Source: Anaplasma capra | Lineage (GTDB): Bacteria > Pseudomonadota > Alphaproteobacteria > Rickettsiales > Anaplasmataceae | Length of the DNA stretch: 34,027 bases | Direction of reading: 5' to 3' | Assembly (NCBI RefSeq): GCF_025628805.1 | Contig: NZ_JAOTBG010000011.1 | Span: forward strand, 1 to 34,027 | Shown here: positions 8,016 to 15,561 of the stretch, in pieces | Numbering within the stretch: the first letter of the stretch is position 1 | Layout: the number at the start of each line of letters is the position of its first letter | Notes under the pieces: model-generated | What the model was told of the DNA's origin: nothing | Databases searched by the model: none | What the model saw: only the letters and a program-made list of their open reading frames with translations | Made by a program: the position numbers and the translations under genes

Positions 8016-8960
8016 TCATGCGATGCGAGAAAGTATGTGATCCCCTATCAGCTTACTTACGGACTGTACCCTTATCTTGCTTTCTTGTAAACGCACGCCG
8101 CTTATTGTGTCCGTTATTACTAGAGAATCAAGTTCCGATGCCTCTATAGTGTTTGGAGCTCCACGAGAAAGTACGCCGTGGGTCACATATGCATGCACGC
8201 TAGCTGCGCCCCTTGTCTTCAAGGCTGCTGCAGCATTACACAGCGTGCCCCCGGAATCTACTATGTCATCCATGATCAGGCAATGCCTGTCCTTTACATT
8301 CCCTATAACGTGCATCACTTCAGATACCCCAGGGCTTTCCCGGTATTTGTCAATCACCGCCACCTGCACGGACTTGCACTCTTTTGATAGTGCGCCAACG
8401 AACTCCCTCACTCTACCCAGGGCGCCACAATCCGGTGCCACAACTACCAGCTTTTCTAGCATGTGACTGTTACTTATTGCATCCAGGAATACACCTGATG
8501 CCGGTAAGTTAGTGAGCGGCATATCGAAAAAGCCAGCTGCTTGGCTGGAGTGTAGGTCCACAGTTATTGTGTGGTCTATGCCTGATGCTCCAAACAACTT
8601 TGCAACAACCTTAGAGCTTAGCGCTGATGCTACAACACCAAGCTCGCCCGCTACCCGCGACGTTACTCTGTCTTGTCTGGAGTAGCACATATAGGGTACC
8701 ACTGCGATTATTTTATCTGGTACAAGGATCCGCCGTACGGCGTCTGCCAACAGCAGCAATTCCATCAGGCTATCGTTTACGGGGCTACAAAGAGACTGTA
8801 TTAGCACTACGTTTTTACAGCGCGGTACCGAGGTTGGGAACTCAACATTGATCTCCCCATCTGAAAACTTAGAAACACAAGGTGTGACCGTGGGAAGCCC
8901 AGTTAAGCTTGACAAGCTTGCGGCGAGGACCGCGGCAGTGCCTCCAGGTACTATTACCAT
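8016..8960 (-). CDS. prs: Ribose-phosphate pyrophosphokinase
   Basis: Prs converts ribose 5-phosphate and ATP to PRPP, the precursor for purine, pyrimidine and NAD synthesis. Motifs include the flexible-loop region YSRQDRVTSRV, the metal-binding DLHSSQAAGFFDMPL and the PRPP loop LIMDDIVDSGGTL. The ATG at 8960 gives 314 residues, matching the family; a TTG at 8978 would add six but would leave almost no leader after the predicted promoter. It lies upstream of gatC with a 13-base gap and diverges from mrp. Confidence 0.93.
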   Translation of the reverse strand: MVIVPGGTAAVLAASLSSLTGLPTVTPCVSKFSDGEINVEFPTSVPRCKNVVLIQSLCSPVNDSLMELLLLADAVRRILVPDKIIAVVPYMCYSRQDRVTSRVAGELGVVASALSSKVVAKLFGASGIDHTITVDLHSSQAAGFFDMPLTNLPASGVFLDAISNSHMLEKLVVVAPDCGALGRVREFVGALSKECKSVQVAVIDKYRESPGVSEVMHVIGNVKDRHCLIMDDIVDSGGTLCNAAAALKTRGAASVHAYVTHGVLSRGAPNTIEASELDSLVITDTISGVRLQESKIRVQSVSKLIGDHILSRIA

Positions 8961-8989
8961 ACTGACTCTACGTGCCAATTAACGAGCGC

Positions 8990-9018
8990 ATAATAATTAG
9001 GCACATGAGAAAAGTAAA
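8990..9018 (-). promoter_or_regulatory. Predicted prs promoter
   Basis: On the minus strand TTTACT (9018-9013), a 17-base spacer and TATTAT (8995-8990) form a plausible promoter for the prs-gatC pair. The start near 8983 favours the ATG at 8960 as the prs initiation codon. Confidence 0.45.
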
Positions 9019-9047
9019 CATGTTTTACCGTGTACTATGGTAACATG
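9019..9047. repeat. Imperfect dyad between divergent prs and mrp
   Basis: Arms CATGTT (9019-9024) and AACATG (9042-9047) are perfectly complementary, and inner TACC (9026-9029) faces GGTA (9039-9042). Placed between two divergent genes and touching the prs -35 region, it is a candidate operator. No binding protein is known. Confidence 0.35.
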
Positions 9048-9078
9048 GTCTTTCGTTCTGGCATGCGCTGCGGTTATC

Positions 9079-10119
9079 ATGTTCACCGAACAGGAAGTTA
9101 AGAAAATTCTGGAAACAATTGCGGATCCGGATACAGGGGGTAGGGTATCCGATGTTGGTAAATTCTCTATCACTCTGAATGGAAGCGATGTGGGCGTAAT
9201 ATTAAACATGCCCAAGCGAGTTACCGAGTCATGGGAGCAGCGCTTCAAAGAGAAATGCGTAGATGCAGTTCGAAAAGGAGTTGCTGGTGCATCGAGCGTG
9301 ACGGTTGTTTTGGTGCAAAAGCACCCAGCTCCCGCACCCAAGATTGAAATTGACGGAGTGCGCAACATAGTGTTGGTGGTCTCCGGAAAAGGGGGGGTAG
9401 GGAAGTCTACCGTTGCTACCCAGATTGCACTTTCTTTGGCGCGGTGCGGGTTCAAGGTTGCGTTGGTAGACGCAGACATTTACGGTCCTTCAATTCCACA
9501 TCTGATTGGTACTGACGTACTGGCTAAGGTTGACCATACCGGGGCTATGGTGCCATTGGAAAATTTTGGCCTGAAAAGTATTTCTATCGGCAATCTTGTT
9601 GAGAATAAAAACAAGGCGATAGTGTGGCGTGGTCCCATGCTCACTAAGGCGATTGATAAGCTCATGGTGGGTACAAACTGGGGTGAGGTAGACTATATGA
9701 TAGTCGATACACCCCCAGGCACGGGTGACGTGCATATTAGCCTTGCAAAGTTTGCTGTGACCGGTGCTGTGGCGGTTTCTACTCCGCAGGGATTGTCGGT
9801 TCTGCAGGTTACAAAGACCTGCGACATGCTGGAAAATCTGGGTGTCAGGTTACTGGGGATAGTGGAAAATATGAGTTATTTTTGCGATAGTGCATCCGGT
9901 AGCAGGGTGTACATATTTGGTAGTGGAGGGGCGCAGAGTATCGTAGAGCTCACAGGAGCGCCGTTCCTTGGTGATATCAAAATTGATCCCGGGATTTGTC
10001 AGACCTCGGAACGTAGAGATCCAACTATAGCAGACGAAGACCTGCTAGGTGCGTACGACTGCATAGCAAAAAACATGCTCGCAAGTGTAGGTGGCAAGAT
10101 GCGCCCTCTGACGTCATGA
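9079..10119 (+). CDS. mrp: Mrp/ApbC family P-loop ATPase, Fe-S cluster carrier
   Basis: Mrp family proteins bind and pass on Fe-S clusters in the cytoplasm. The 346-residue product has an N-terminal MIP18-like domain (about residues 1-85) and a ParA/MinD-type ATPase domain with the deviant Walker A VSGKGGVGKST (Lys at about 104 and 109), the VDADIYGPSIPH switch, and VDTPPGTGD. After ENMSYF the region usually carrying the cluster-binding CxxC reads CDSASGSRVYIFG, with a single cysteine, so the classical pair is missing; some other alphaproteobacterial Mrp proteins also lack it. The ATG at 9079 is chosen over 9037 because it begins the normal domain. It may serve aconitase and respiratory Fe-S proteins (inference). 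Confidence 0.93.
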   Translation: MFTEQEVKKILETIADPDTGGRVSDVGKFSITLNGSDVGVILNMPKRVTESWEQRFKEKCVDAVRKGVAGASSVTVVLVQKHPAPAPKIEIDGVRNIVLVVSGKGGVGKSTVATQIALSLARCGFKVALVDADIYGPSIPHLIGTDVLAKVDHTGAMVPLENFGLKSISIGNLVENKNKAIVWRGPMLTKAIDKLMVGTNWGEVDYMIVDTPPGTGDVHISLAKFAVTGAVAVSTPQGLSVLQVTKTCDMLENLGVRLLGIVENMSYFCDSASGSRVYIFGSGGAQSIVELTGAPFLGDIKIDPGICQTSERRDPTIADEDLLGAYDCIAKNMLASVGGKMRPLTS

Positions 10120-10212
10120 GCCGAGATGCGCCTTGGATTCCGGACGGTGCACAAGCGCCAGCGGGAGAGTTACGTTCCTGCTTGTGAGGCGCTCCCCGCC
10201 TGGCACCCCGAA

Positions 10213-10815
10213 CTATTTGTTGCTTTTTGCGGGTATTCCCGTGTCCAACCGCTCGACTAACTTGCTGATCTCCCGCTCTACAACTTCTCTAACCAACCTC
10301 TGCAGATTTTGATTAAGCCACTCAGAAAGTTGGGGTCTTAGTACACTGAGAGCCAGTTCCTCAACGGTTTGGCCCCTACTGCTATCTTCCGCGAGGGGAC
10401 CAGTCACTGTGCTCTCCACAGACATGGCGGCATCAACCAATTTTTTTATCTCCTGCGTTGCCGCAGCTATATTCTCTCTAGAAAGCAGAGCGCTCTCGTC
10501 TTGTGTAGGGTCACCCTCAGAGAAGGATGCCGTAGACGAGCTCTTAGTGAGCTCCATAGAGCAACTTATTTGGCGCTGCTGGATTTCTCTCTCCACAGAG
10601 CCGCAAAAATTTTTTGAGTGGCGCACCCTACCTATGCTCTGTGTTATGTCCAAACTGCCAGATACACTGGGTGACTCTCTCGCGCTACTTGCTGCATCCA
10701 GATTTTCTGGATTCTCCAGGCACATTACATCGTCCTGCTCCGCATCGCTGAGTATGACCCTCCTGATGCTTGCGACTACATCCTTTACGGACTGAATGCC
10801 ACCTGAGTTACTCAT
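10213..10815 (-). CDS. popZ: PopZ-like polar organizing protein (DUF2497)
   Basis: PopZ forms polar condensates that anchor the chromosome origin through ParB and recruit cell-cycle regulators in Caulobacter. The 200-residue product has the family architecture: a short N-terminal helix (SVKDVVASIRRVI), an acidic, Ser-rich, probably disordered middle (about residues 28-135), and the conserved C-terminal helical region TVEELALSVLRPQLSEWLNQ and following RLVREVVEREISKLV. It lies 26 bases downstream of tolC on the same strand; as I recall it, a TolC-family gene also neighbours popZ in Caulobacter. The ATG at 10815 has AGGA about ten bases upstream; a GTG at 10824 is the alternative. The linker is less proline-rich than in Caulobacter. 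Confidence 0.88.
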   Translation of the reverse strand: MSNSGGIQSVKDVVASIRRVILSDAEQDDVMCLENPENLDAASSARESPSVSGSLDITQSIGRVRHSKNFCGSVEREIQQRQISCSMELTKSSSTASFSEGDPTQDESALLSRENIAAATQEIKKLVDAAMSVESTVTGPLAEDSSRGQTVEELALSVLRPQLSEWLNQNLQRLVREVVEREISKLVERLDTGIPAKSNK

Positions 10816-10841
10816 AACAAGCACATCCTAGAAGTATGAGA

Positions 10842-12071
10842 CTAACTATTAATATTGAATTGCCCAATTAAGGCAAGCAAATTGTACTGGCTAATGACAA
10901 GCTCGCTGTGCGCGTTGATCGCGTTTACCTTTGCTTTAAGCAATTCCTGCTCCACGTCCAGGACATCCAAGGTTGTTTTTAAGTTTAATTTTGCTTCCTG
11001 TTTTATTGCTTCCAGCGCCGTTTCAGTAAATCTTACTGAGTCACGCGCGGACTTTAGCACAGACTGAGACGTTGCCAGGTTCTCCCAGGCGAGGATTATG
11101 GATTCCTCGACTTCCCTCATCTCTTCGCGCAGGGAGTACAGCCTGTGTTTCCGCATCTTGTTTGTACGGTCTATATCAACGAATCCTACGCCCTGCTCGA
11201 AAACCGCGAGGTGCAACCGCACTTCCAGTACGTGTGATGCCTTGTCAACGCTGATGCCAGGGAATGACTCAGAAACAGCTATTCCCAGTGACGGCAGTTT
11301 CTTAGCTGTTGCTATGCCCACATCACACTTCGCTGCCTGGTACAAACGTCTAGATAGGGCCAACGCCAGATTTCCTGTTTTTGACATCTCAATAGCTTTC
11401 TGCAGCGATTCGGGAATGTGGGGTCTGCGCCTTGGATATCTCAGGCCAACAGGTTTTTCTCCCACAATGCGTGCATAGCTCGCCTCCATTGCCTTGAGCC
11501 TGCCCTCAGCACTTGTAGCATCAGACCTAGCTGCAGAAAACCTTGCCCTTGCCTGGGCCAACTCAGTCTTTGTAATCTCTCCCACAGAAAAGCGCTTCTC
11601 CGCCGCGAGGAGGTGCTGCTCGAAAACCTTGACGTTATTCTCGTTCAGTCTGTGCACCTCGTACGCGGTTAGGACCCCCATATACGTCCTTATCGCACTC
11701 AGGAGAGTCTTCTGTTTTTCTAGGGTAAGGCCAATGCTTTGTGCGCCGTACAGGTGCTTTGCCTTATCAAGGGCCAGTGTTGCTGTGCCATTGAACATGG
11801 GCTGCATGAGTGTTATGGTGGATATACCGCTCTGTTCCACACTCTGCCCTACGTTGCGTATGGTAAAGTCGTAAGTGATCATGGGTAAGAACCCCCTGAT
11901 AACTCCGCTGGCTATTTCTCTCTCTGTAGCTAAGCTCTTGTACGTGCTGGCTCTGATGGCAAAATTGTTTTCCAGTGTCTTTTTTAGTGCTTCGTCGAGC
12001 GAAGTTCCGTGGGCGCCGGAAGAAAGGGCTACCAACAACGCAAATGAGAGTAATATGGATCTCGCACGCAT
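10842..12071 (-). CDS. tolC: TolC family outer membrane channel protein
   Basis: TolC proteins form trimeric outer-membrane and periplasmic tunnels for type I secretion and efflux. The 409-residue product begins with a signal peptide (residues 1 to about 22, cleavage near AHG) and then [14 protein letters not shown], the usual start of the first repeat. Long helices with heptad character follow, with two related halves typical of the family (about 25-210 and 215-405) and the conserved end [14 protein letters not shown] and [12 protein letters not shown]. The ATG at 12071 is preferred to an upstream TTG at 12077. It is probably cotranscribed with popZ. It would be the outlet for type I secretion of effectors, for which no transporter genes occur here. 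Confidence 0.92.
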   Translation of the reverse strand: MRARSILLSFALLVALSSGAHGTSLDEALKKTLENNFAIRASTYKSLATEREIASGVIRGFLPMITYDFTIRNVGQSVEQSGISTITLMQPMFNGTATLALDKAKHLYGAQSIGLTLEKQKTLLSAIRTYMGVLTAYEVHRLNENNVKVFEQHLLAAEKRFSVGEITKTELAQARARFSAARSDATSAEGRLKAMEASYARIVGEKPVGLRYPRRRPHIPESLQKAIEMSKTGNLALALSRRLYQAAKCDVGIATAKKLPSLGIAVSESFPGISVDKASHVLEVRLHLAVFEQGVGFVDIDRTNKMRKHRLYSLREEMREVEESIILAWENLATSQSVLKSARDSVRFTETALEAIKQEAKLNLKTTLDVLDVEQELLKAKVNAINAHSELVISQYNLLALIGQFNINS

Positions 12072-12233
12072 AAGCAACTACCAGCTACTGTTTGTTCTGG
12101 GCTCTATAGTTATGTAAAATCGCCGTCTGTGCAACATCTTAATAACTCCACATATGCAGTGAGAGCGCACTGTGTGTCTCACGCAACTCGCGCTACATAC
12201 CTACTAGCCTCCTGTTCAGGGCCTAGTTTGAAA

Positions 12234-12262
12234 TTGACAAGCCCAAGATATGTGGATAGAGT
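12234..12262 (+). promoter_or_regulatory. Predicted rplM-rpsI promoter
   Basis: A perfect TTGACA (12234-12239) is followed after 17 bases by TAGAGT (12257-12262). The start near 12269 leaves about 30 bases before the rplM ATG at 12300, which excludes the much longer reading frame beginning at 12129. Confidence 0.55.
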
Positions 12263-12299
12263 ACTGGTGGTGCGTCTCTCGATTTTTGTGGTGTTCATC

Positions 12300-12791
12300 A
12301 TGGGTGTATTGGGTGCAAGGACCTTCTCCCTTAAGGCTAGTCAAATAGACAAGCGTTGGGTGCTTATAGATGCCAGTGGGGTGGTGGTTGGCAGACTAGC
12401 TGCGTTTGTGGCCAGCGTGCTGCGTGGCAAACACAAGCCTGAATATACTCCGCACATGGATTGTGGAGACAACGTAATTATCATCAATGCTGATCAGGCT
12501 AGATTTACTGGAAACAAGCGCAGAGACAAAATCTACTACAGGCATACCGGGTATCCTGGTGGATTGAAAAGCTGCACTCCTCTAGATATAGAGCGCTCTG
12601 GGCGCTCTGAGAGAATAGTGAAGATGGCTGTGTGGAGGATGCTGGGTGACGGCCCACTGGCGAGGAGGCGCTTCAAGAACTTGAAGGTATACTCCGGTCC
12701 AGTTCATGGTCACGACGCGCAAAGTCCCGTATTGTTCGACTTTGGTGCTGCAAACGCTAAGAATGTGAGAGGAAGGAATGACAAAGGATGA
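12300..12791 (+). CDS. rplM: 50S ribosomal protein L13
   Basis: L13 is an early-assembling protein of the large ribosomal subunit. The product has the canonical [17 protein letters not shown] start, [20 protein letters not shown], and the later [20 protein letters not shown] region. The reading frame is open from 12129, but the first 57 codons have no similarity to L13 and precede the predicted promoter, so the ATG at 12300 (163 residues) is used; this still leaves a slightly long N-terminus. It overlaps rpsI by 14 bases in the conserved L13-S9 operon order, so the two should be translationally coupled. Confidence 0.95.
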   Translation: MGVLGARTFSLKASQIDKRWVLIDASGVVVGRLAAFVASVLRGKHKPEYTPHMDCGDNVIIINADQARFTGNKRRDKIYYRHTGYPGGLKSCTPLDIERSGRSERIVKMAVWRMLGDGPLARRRFKNLKVYSGPVHGHDAQSPVLFDFGAANAKNVRGRNDKG

Positions 12792-13227
12792 GGCAGCTGT
12801 TGGCTCTGACCCGAGTAAGCTTGTCGCCAAAGTGGACAAGTTCGGTCGCTCTTATGGTACTGGTAGCAGGAAGACTGCTGTTGCTAAGGTGTGGCTGAAA
12901 GTAGGGGGCGGTGTGATCACCGTAAACGGGGTTGAGTGCGCTAAGTATTTCAAGCGGGAGTCTCTGTGTCGCAGGATTAACGCTCCTTTTGGGGTCACAT
13001 CATCCGTTGGCTGTTACGATGTGAAAGCTGTGGTGTTTGGCGGCGGCATTTCTGGTCAAGCTGGGGCCTTGGCTCACGGTATAAGTAAGGCGCTGAAGTG
13101 CATGAATCCTGCCTTGCATCCCGCCTTGAGGCAGGCGGGCTTTCTTACCAGGGACTCCAGGGTCGTGGAGCGCAAGAAGTATGGTCAGCATAAAGCCAGG
13201 AAGAAGTGTCAGTTTTCTAAGAGATAG
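12778..13227 (+). CDS. rpsI: 30S ribosomal protein S9
   Basis: S9 binds 16S rRNA in the subunit head, with its C-terminal tail reaching the P-site tRNA. The 149-residue product shows [20 protein letters not shown], the [19 protein letters not shown] core and the basic tail [17 protein letters not shown], ending in the conserved K/R residues. It carries about 20 extra N-terminal residues compared with short bacterial S9 proteins. The ATG at 12778 lies within the end of rplM and is preceded by a GAGAGGAAGG Shine-Dalgarno, which supports the start. Confidence 0.95.
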   Translation: MTKDEAAVGSDPSKLVAKVDKFGRSYGTGSRKTAVAKVWLKVGGGVITVNGVECAKYFKRESLCRRINAPFGVTSSVGCYDVKAVVFGGGISGQAGALAHGISKALKCMNPALHPALRQAGFLTRDSRVVERKKYGQHKARKKCQFSKR

Positions 13228-13537
13228 CCACACCGGGGCTTTGCGCTCAGGTTGCGTCTGCTCCGCTGTGGGATCCGGTTGGTTCTGCTTGTCGCTGTTC
13301 CCCGCTTTTCACGTGCGTATATGTGTCCCGAGCATGGTGGCTGGGGGTGCTTCATGGCCACCTGTCAACTTCTGTTTTTGATTGTTGCACAGTTGCGTAA
13401 CTGTGCAGGTTCGCTTTTCCTCTTTCATTTCTCTGGTGGGTATGATAGCATCGCCACCTGTGCGCTTATGCTGCTGGCCAGGGTGCCTATGCGGGCTCCT
13501 CGGGGTTCCGGCTGTGCGTGTTACTGTTGAGGTATGT
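13228..13537. other. Spacer between rpsI and ppa
   Basis: These 310 bases contain no supported gene, although frames run through them because stops are rare. They hold a strong hairpin at 13386-13407 (listed separately), a TATGAT box at 13441-13446 that could be the -10 of ppa but lacks a clear -35, and the TTGAGG Shine-Dalgarno of ppa at 13527-13532. A 16-base string at 13238-13253 recurs at 33818-33833. Confidence 0.45.
13386..13407 (+). repeat. Perfect 9-bp hairpin downstream of rpsI
   Basis: TGCACAGTT (13386-13394) and AACTGTGCA (13399-13407) are perfectly complementary around a GCGT loop. It lies 160 bases after rpsI and 130 before ppa. The following bases are only moderately T-rich (GGTTCGCTTTTCC), so it is either a weak intrinsic terminator for the ribosomal operon or an operator for ppa. 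Confidence 0.45.
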
Positions 13538-14071
13538 GTGAACTTGAGTGCAATTGGTAGCGGGAAAAACGCTCCAGAAGAGGTGAATGTTGTTGTTGAG
13601 ATTAGCAAGGATTCTCACCCTGTGAAGTATGAACTGGACAAAAGTTGTGGAGCGTTTTGCGTAGACAGATTCTTGCCTACGGCCATGTACTACCCGTGTA
13701 ACTATGGGTTTGTTCCGGAAACTATTGCTGGTGACGGAGACCCAGTTGATGTTTTGGTTCTCACCCGGTTTCCAGTTATTACTGGTGCCATAATTTCCGT
13801 TAGACCTGTGGGCGCTCTTATGATGTCTGACGAATCAGGTGAAGACATCAAGGTTATTGCAGTCCCCGTGCGCAAGGTTGATCCGTACTACGAGGGCGTT
13901 AACGAATATTCCGATTTACCTGGCTCATTCTTGGATTCTGTGTCGCACTTTTTCTCTTTCTACAAGAAGCTTGAAAAGGACAAGTGTGTTTCCGTCGGCG
14001 AGTGGAGGGGTGCCGGGTTTGCAAAGGAGCTTATACGCGAGTCAATATCCTCGTACTCCACTCATGGTTAG
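13538..14071 (+). CDS. ppa: Inorganic pyrophosphatase
   Basis: This soluble family I pyrophosphatase hydrolyses PPi made by biosynthetic reactions. The frame is open from 13382, but the family begins at NLSAIGSGKNAPEEVNVVVE, so the GTG at 13538 is chosen; TTGAGG lies five bases upstream. This gives 177 residues, the usual length. Active-site stretches are visible: the substrate-binding region around VDRFLPTAMYYPCNYGFVPE, the metal-binding GDGDPVDVLVL, and EDIKVIAVP. Nothing upstream of the GTG resembles a leader peptide. Confidence 0.95.
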   Translation: MNLSAIGSGKNAPEEVNVVVEISKDSHPVKYELDKSCGAFCVDRFLPTAMYYPCNYGFVPETIAGDGDPVDVLVLTRFPVITGAIISVRPVGALMMSDESGEDIKVIAVPVRKVDPYYEGVNEYSDLPGSFLDSVSHFFSFYKKLEKDKCVSVGEWRGAGFAKELIRESISSYSTHG

Positions 14072-14612
14072 CCAATAGGTACAGCCGCGGGTTGTGGTTT
14101 GTGTACAGCTTCCGTACGCTGTTGCGGGCTGTTGGTTGAGCCCTCATTGTACGTGTACAGCTGCATGGTGGGCAGTTTGAAGAATGCGAATCTTAGCTGC
14201 ACGTGTTCTAAGGTAAATAGGTTTGGGTTTACGTTGTGGTCCAAGCATCGCTCTGCATTGTGTTTCCTAGCTCGGAATTTCACGTTACGGTGCTGACGCC
14301 AGCCCCCTGCTGAATCTACTGCACATATCTCATTGTTAATTACCAATTGCCAAGATATTTAAAGTTTGTGTGGCAGCAAAGTTACAACAAATCTGGCTTC
14401 GGTTAGGATGGTGTTCCATACATCCGAAATTAATCCTATCCCATCCTTAGTTTGTGTTGGTCCGGTGGTGTACATTATGCTATAACAGTAAAATTATTAA
14501 TTTATTATTGTGATGTCATAACTTTGTGTCGTTGTTGGTGACATTAATGCTTGAGTTTATGTAGTGAAAATTGTACAAGCAGTATCTGATGTTAACCGTA
14601 AGGCGAATTTTT
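14072..14612. other. Long spacer and upstream region of the S24-type regulator gene
   Basis: There is no supported gene in about 540 bases. The left part is mixed in composition; the right part (about 14320-14590) is clearly AT-rich with tracts such as ATTATTAATTTATTATT. It contains an inverted repeat with long spacing, AGGATGG (14405-14411) against CCATCCT (14441-14447), and a candidate promoter at 14457-14486. Such an AT-rich region suits a regulated promoter. Confidence 0.45.
14457..14486 (+). promoter_or_regulatory. Candidate promoter of the S24-type regulator
   Basis: TTGGTC (14457-14462), an 18-base spacer and an extended -10 TGC-TATAAC (14478-14486) point towards the regulator gene. 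The -10 region reads TTATGCTATAAC, containing the half-site TTATGCT that is also found in the perfect inverted repeat upstream of ctrA at 15455-15475. Confidence 0.4.
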
Positions 14613-15260
14613 ATGGGGGAGCAGAGTGGTTGTAGCACGATAGTTGCTAGGATACGGTCTCAAATGGATAGAATCGGGATAAATGCCCGTGAGCTGGCTG
14701 ACAAGGCGTCTGTGGGCAAGTCTTTTGTGTACGACATACTCAGCGGGAAGTCGAGCAATCCCACCTCGAAGAAGCTAATGGCGATTGCTGAGGTGCTGCA
14801 GGTTCCGTTAGCCTACTTAGTTGGTAGTGACGATGGTTTGTACGATGTGACCTCTGGTGGGGTGCTTCCTGTGTATTATCTTGCGGAGTCTGATGATGAA
14901 GGGGGGAGGAGCAATGGCATGCAGTGCTCCAGATTCTACATGCCGGCGCATACAAAACTCCCTTTTAGTGTTGAGAATTTGCGCTTCTACGATGTGAGGG
15001 GGGATAGCATGTCACCTACACTTGTGGGGCAAGATGTTGTGTTGGTGGATGTGTCGGACAAAGTTGCCCATCCTGCCGGAGTGTTTGCCATCAGGGATTC
15101 CATGGGGATTCTCATACGCAGGTTGGAGTACATTAGAGATAGCCAGAATATTAGGCTGCATGTGGTGTGTGACAACAAGAAGTACTCGTCGTACGAGTGT
15201 CCCGTTGATGATATAAGGGTTCTAGGACGCGTGGTGTGGTACGCCAGGGCTTTGTGGTGA
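14613..15260 (+). CDS. Cro/CI-type HTH regulator with S24 (LexA-like) domain, catalytic Lys replaced
   Basis: Residues about 8-65 form an HTH_XRE domain (MDRIGINARELADKASVG, then SFVYDILSGKSSNPTSKKL). Residues about 120-190 form an S24/LexA-fold domain with the nucleophile motif DVRGDSMSPTL (S132). In LexA and UmuD the catalytic Lys lies 37 residues after the Ser, in VKR; here that position is R169 in ILIRRLEY. No Ala-Gly cleavage site is evident before the domain. The protein may therefore be a stable dimeric repressor rather than a self-cleaving SOS sensor (inference). The ATG at 14613 has AAGG nine bases upstream and gives 215 residues; earlier in-frame starts lie at 14571 (TTG) and 14589. 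It precedes ctrA on the same strand. Confidence 0.85.
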   Translation: MGEQSGCSTIVARIRSQMDRIGINARELADKASVGKSFVYDILSGKSSNPTSKKLMAIAEVLQVPLAYLVGSDDGLYDVTSGGVLPVYYLAESDDEGGRSNGMQCSRFYMPAHTKLPFSVENLRFYDVRGDSMSPTLVGQDVVLVDVSDKVAHPAGVFAIRDSMGILIRRLEYIRDSQNIRLHVVCDNKKYSSYECPVDDIRVLGRVVWYARALW

Positions 15261-15288
15261 TAACGCACCGCAATTTCCGTGTTTTGTA

Positions 15289-15304
15289 TTAATAATGTGT
15301 TAAC
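15289..15304 (+). promoter_or_regulatory. Consensus CtrA-binding box
   Basis: The sequence reads TTAA (15289-15292), seven bases, then TTAAC (15300-15304), the full Caulobacter CtrA recognition consensus TTAA-N7-TTAAC. It lies in the ctrA upstream region, about 80 bases ahead of the predicted ctrA transcription start, suggesting autoregulation. I saw no second full match elsewhere in the window. Confidence 0.5.
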
Positions 15305-15342
15305 GTGGGTACTGGATACGCGATGCTCTCTGTGTTGAAGAG

Positions 15343-15371
15343 TTGGAAAAGCCGGTTGCGCGGCTTACAAT
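15343..15371 (+). promoter_or_regulatory. Predicted ctrA promoter
   Basis: TTGGAA (15343-15348), a 17-base spacer and TACAAT (15366-15371) form a good sigma70-type promoter. The start near 15378 implies a leader of about 180 bases containing both inverted repeats described below. Confidence 0.5.
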
Positions 15372-15408
15372 GGGCTTGCCCTGGTTGGTGTGCAGTAGGA
15401 GAAGCGCC

Positions 15409-15426
15409 GTGTTGTGTATGCAACAC
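15409..15426 (+). repeat. Inverted repeat in the ctrA leader (first)
   Basis: GTGTTG (15409-15414) and CAACAC (15421-15426) are perfectly complementary around a 6-base loop. A TGTTGTGC shortly downstream offers a competing partner for the second arm, and TTTTTT follows at about 15446-15451, so mutually exclusive structures, including a weak terminator-like one, are conceivable. Confidence 0.35.
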
Positions 15427-15454
15427 ATCAGAAATATGTTGTGCATTTTTTGTG

Positions 15455-15475
15455 GTTATGCTTGATTAGCATAAC
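15455..15475. repeat. Perfect 8-bp inverted repeat upstream of ctrA (second)
   Basis: GTTATGCT (15455-15462) and AGCATAAC (15468-15475) are perfectly complementary around TGATT. This is the size and symmetry expected of an operator for a dimeric HTH regulator, and its half-site TTATGCT also overlaps the candidate -10 region of the neighbouring S24-type regulator. Confidence 0.45.
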
Positions 15476-15561
15476 GGTATATGTGTTAGTTTCTAGGGGA
15501 GAGCATCTCGCAAGGGTGGTTTTTTGGGTGCCGGGGTTCGTTGGGTTTTTGAGGTGTGGGT

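Larger units (their letters stand above)
15261..15561. other. ctrA upstream regulatory region
   Basis: These 301 bases hold no gene but several regulatory-looking elements, each listed separately: a CtrA box, a -35/-10 pair, two inverted repeats and, just before ctrA, a G/T-rich stretch (about 15500-15555) with several runs of four to six T. The predicted transcript would have a leader of roughly 180 bases. Confidence 0.5.

Noticed and set aside
13252-13530. Frames across the rpsI-ppa spacer, including the long form of Ppa from 13382
   Set aside because: Ppa similarity starts only at 13538, where a GTG has a proper Shine-Dalgarno; the upstream part contains a hairpin and no conserved sequence.
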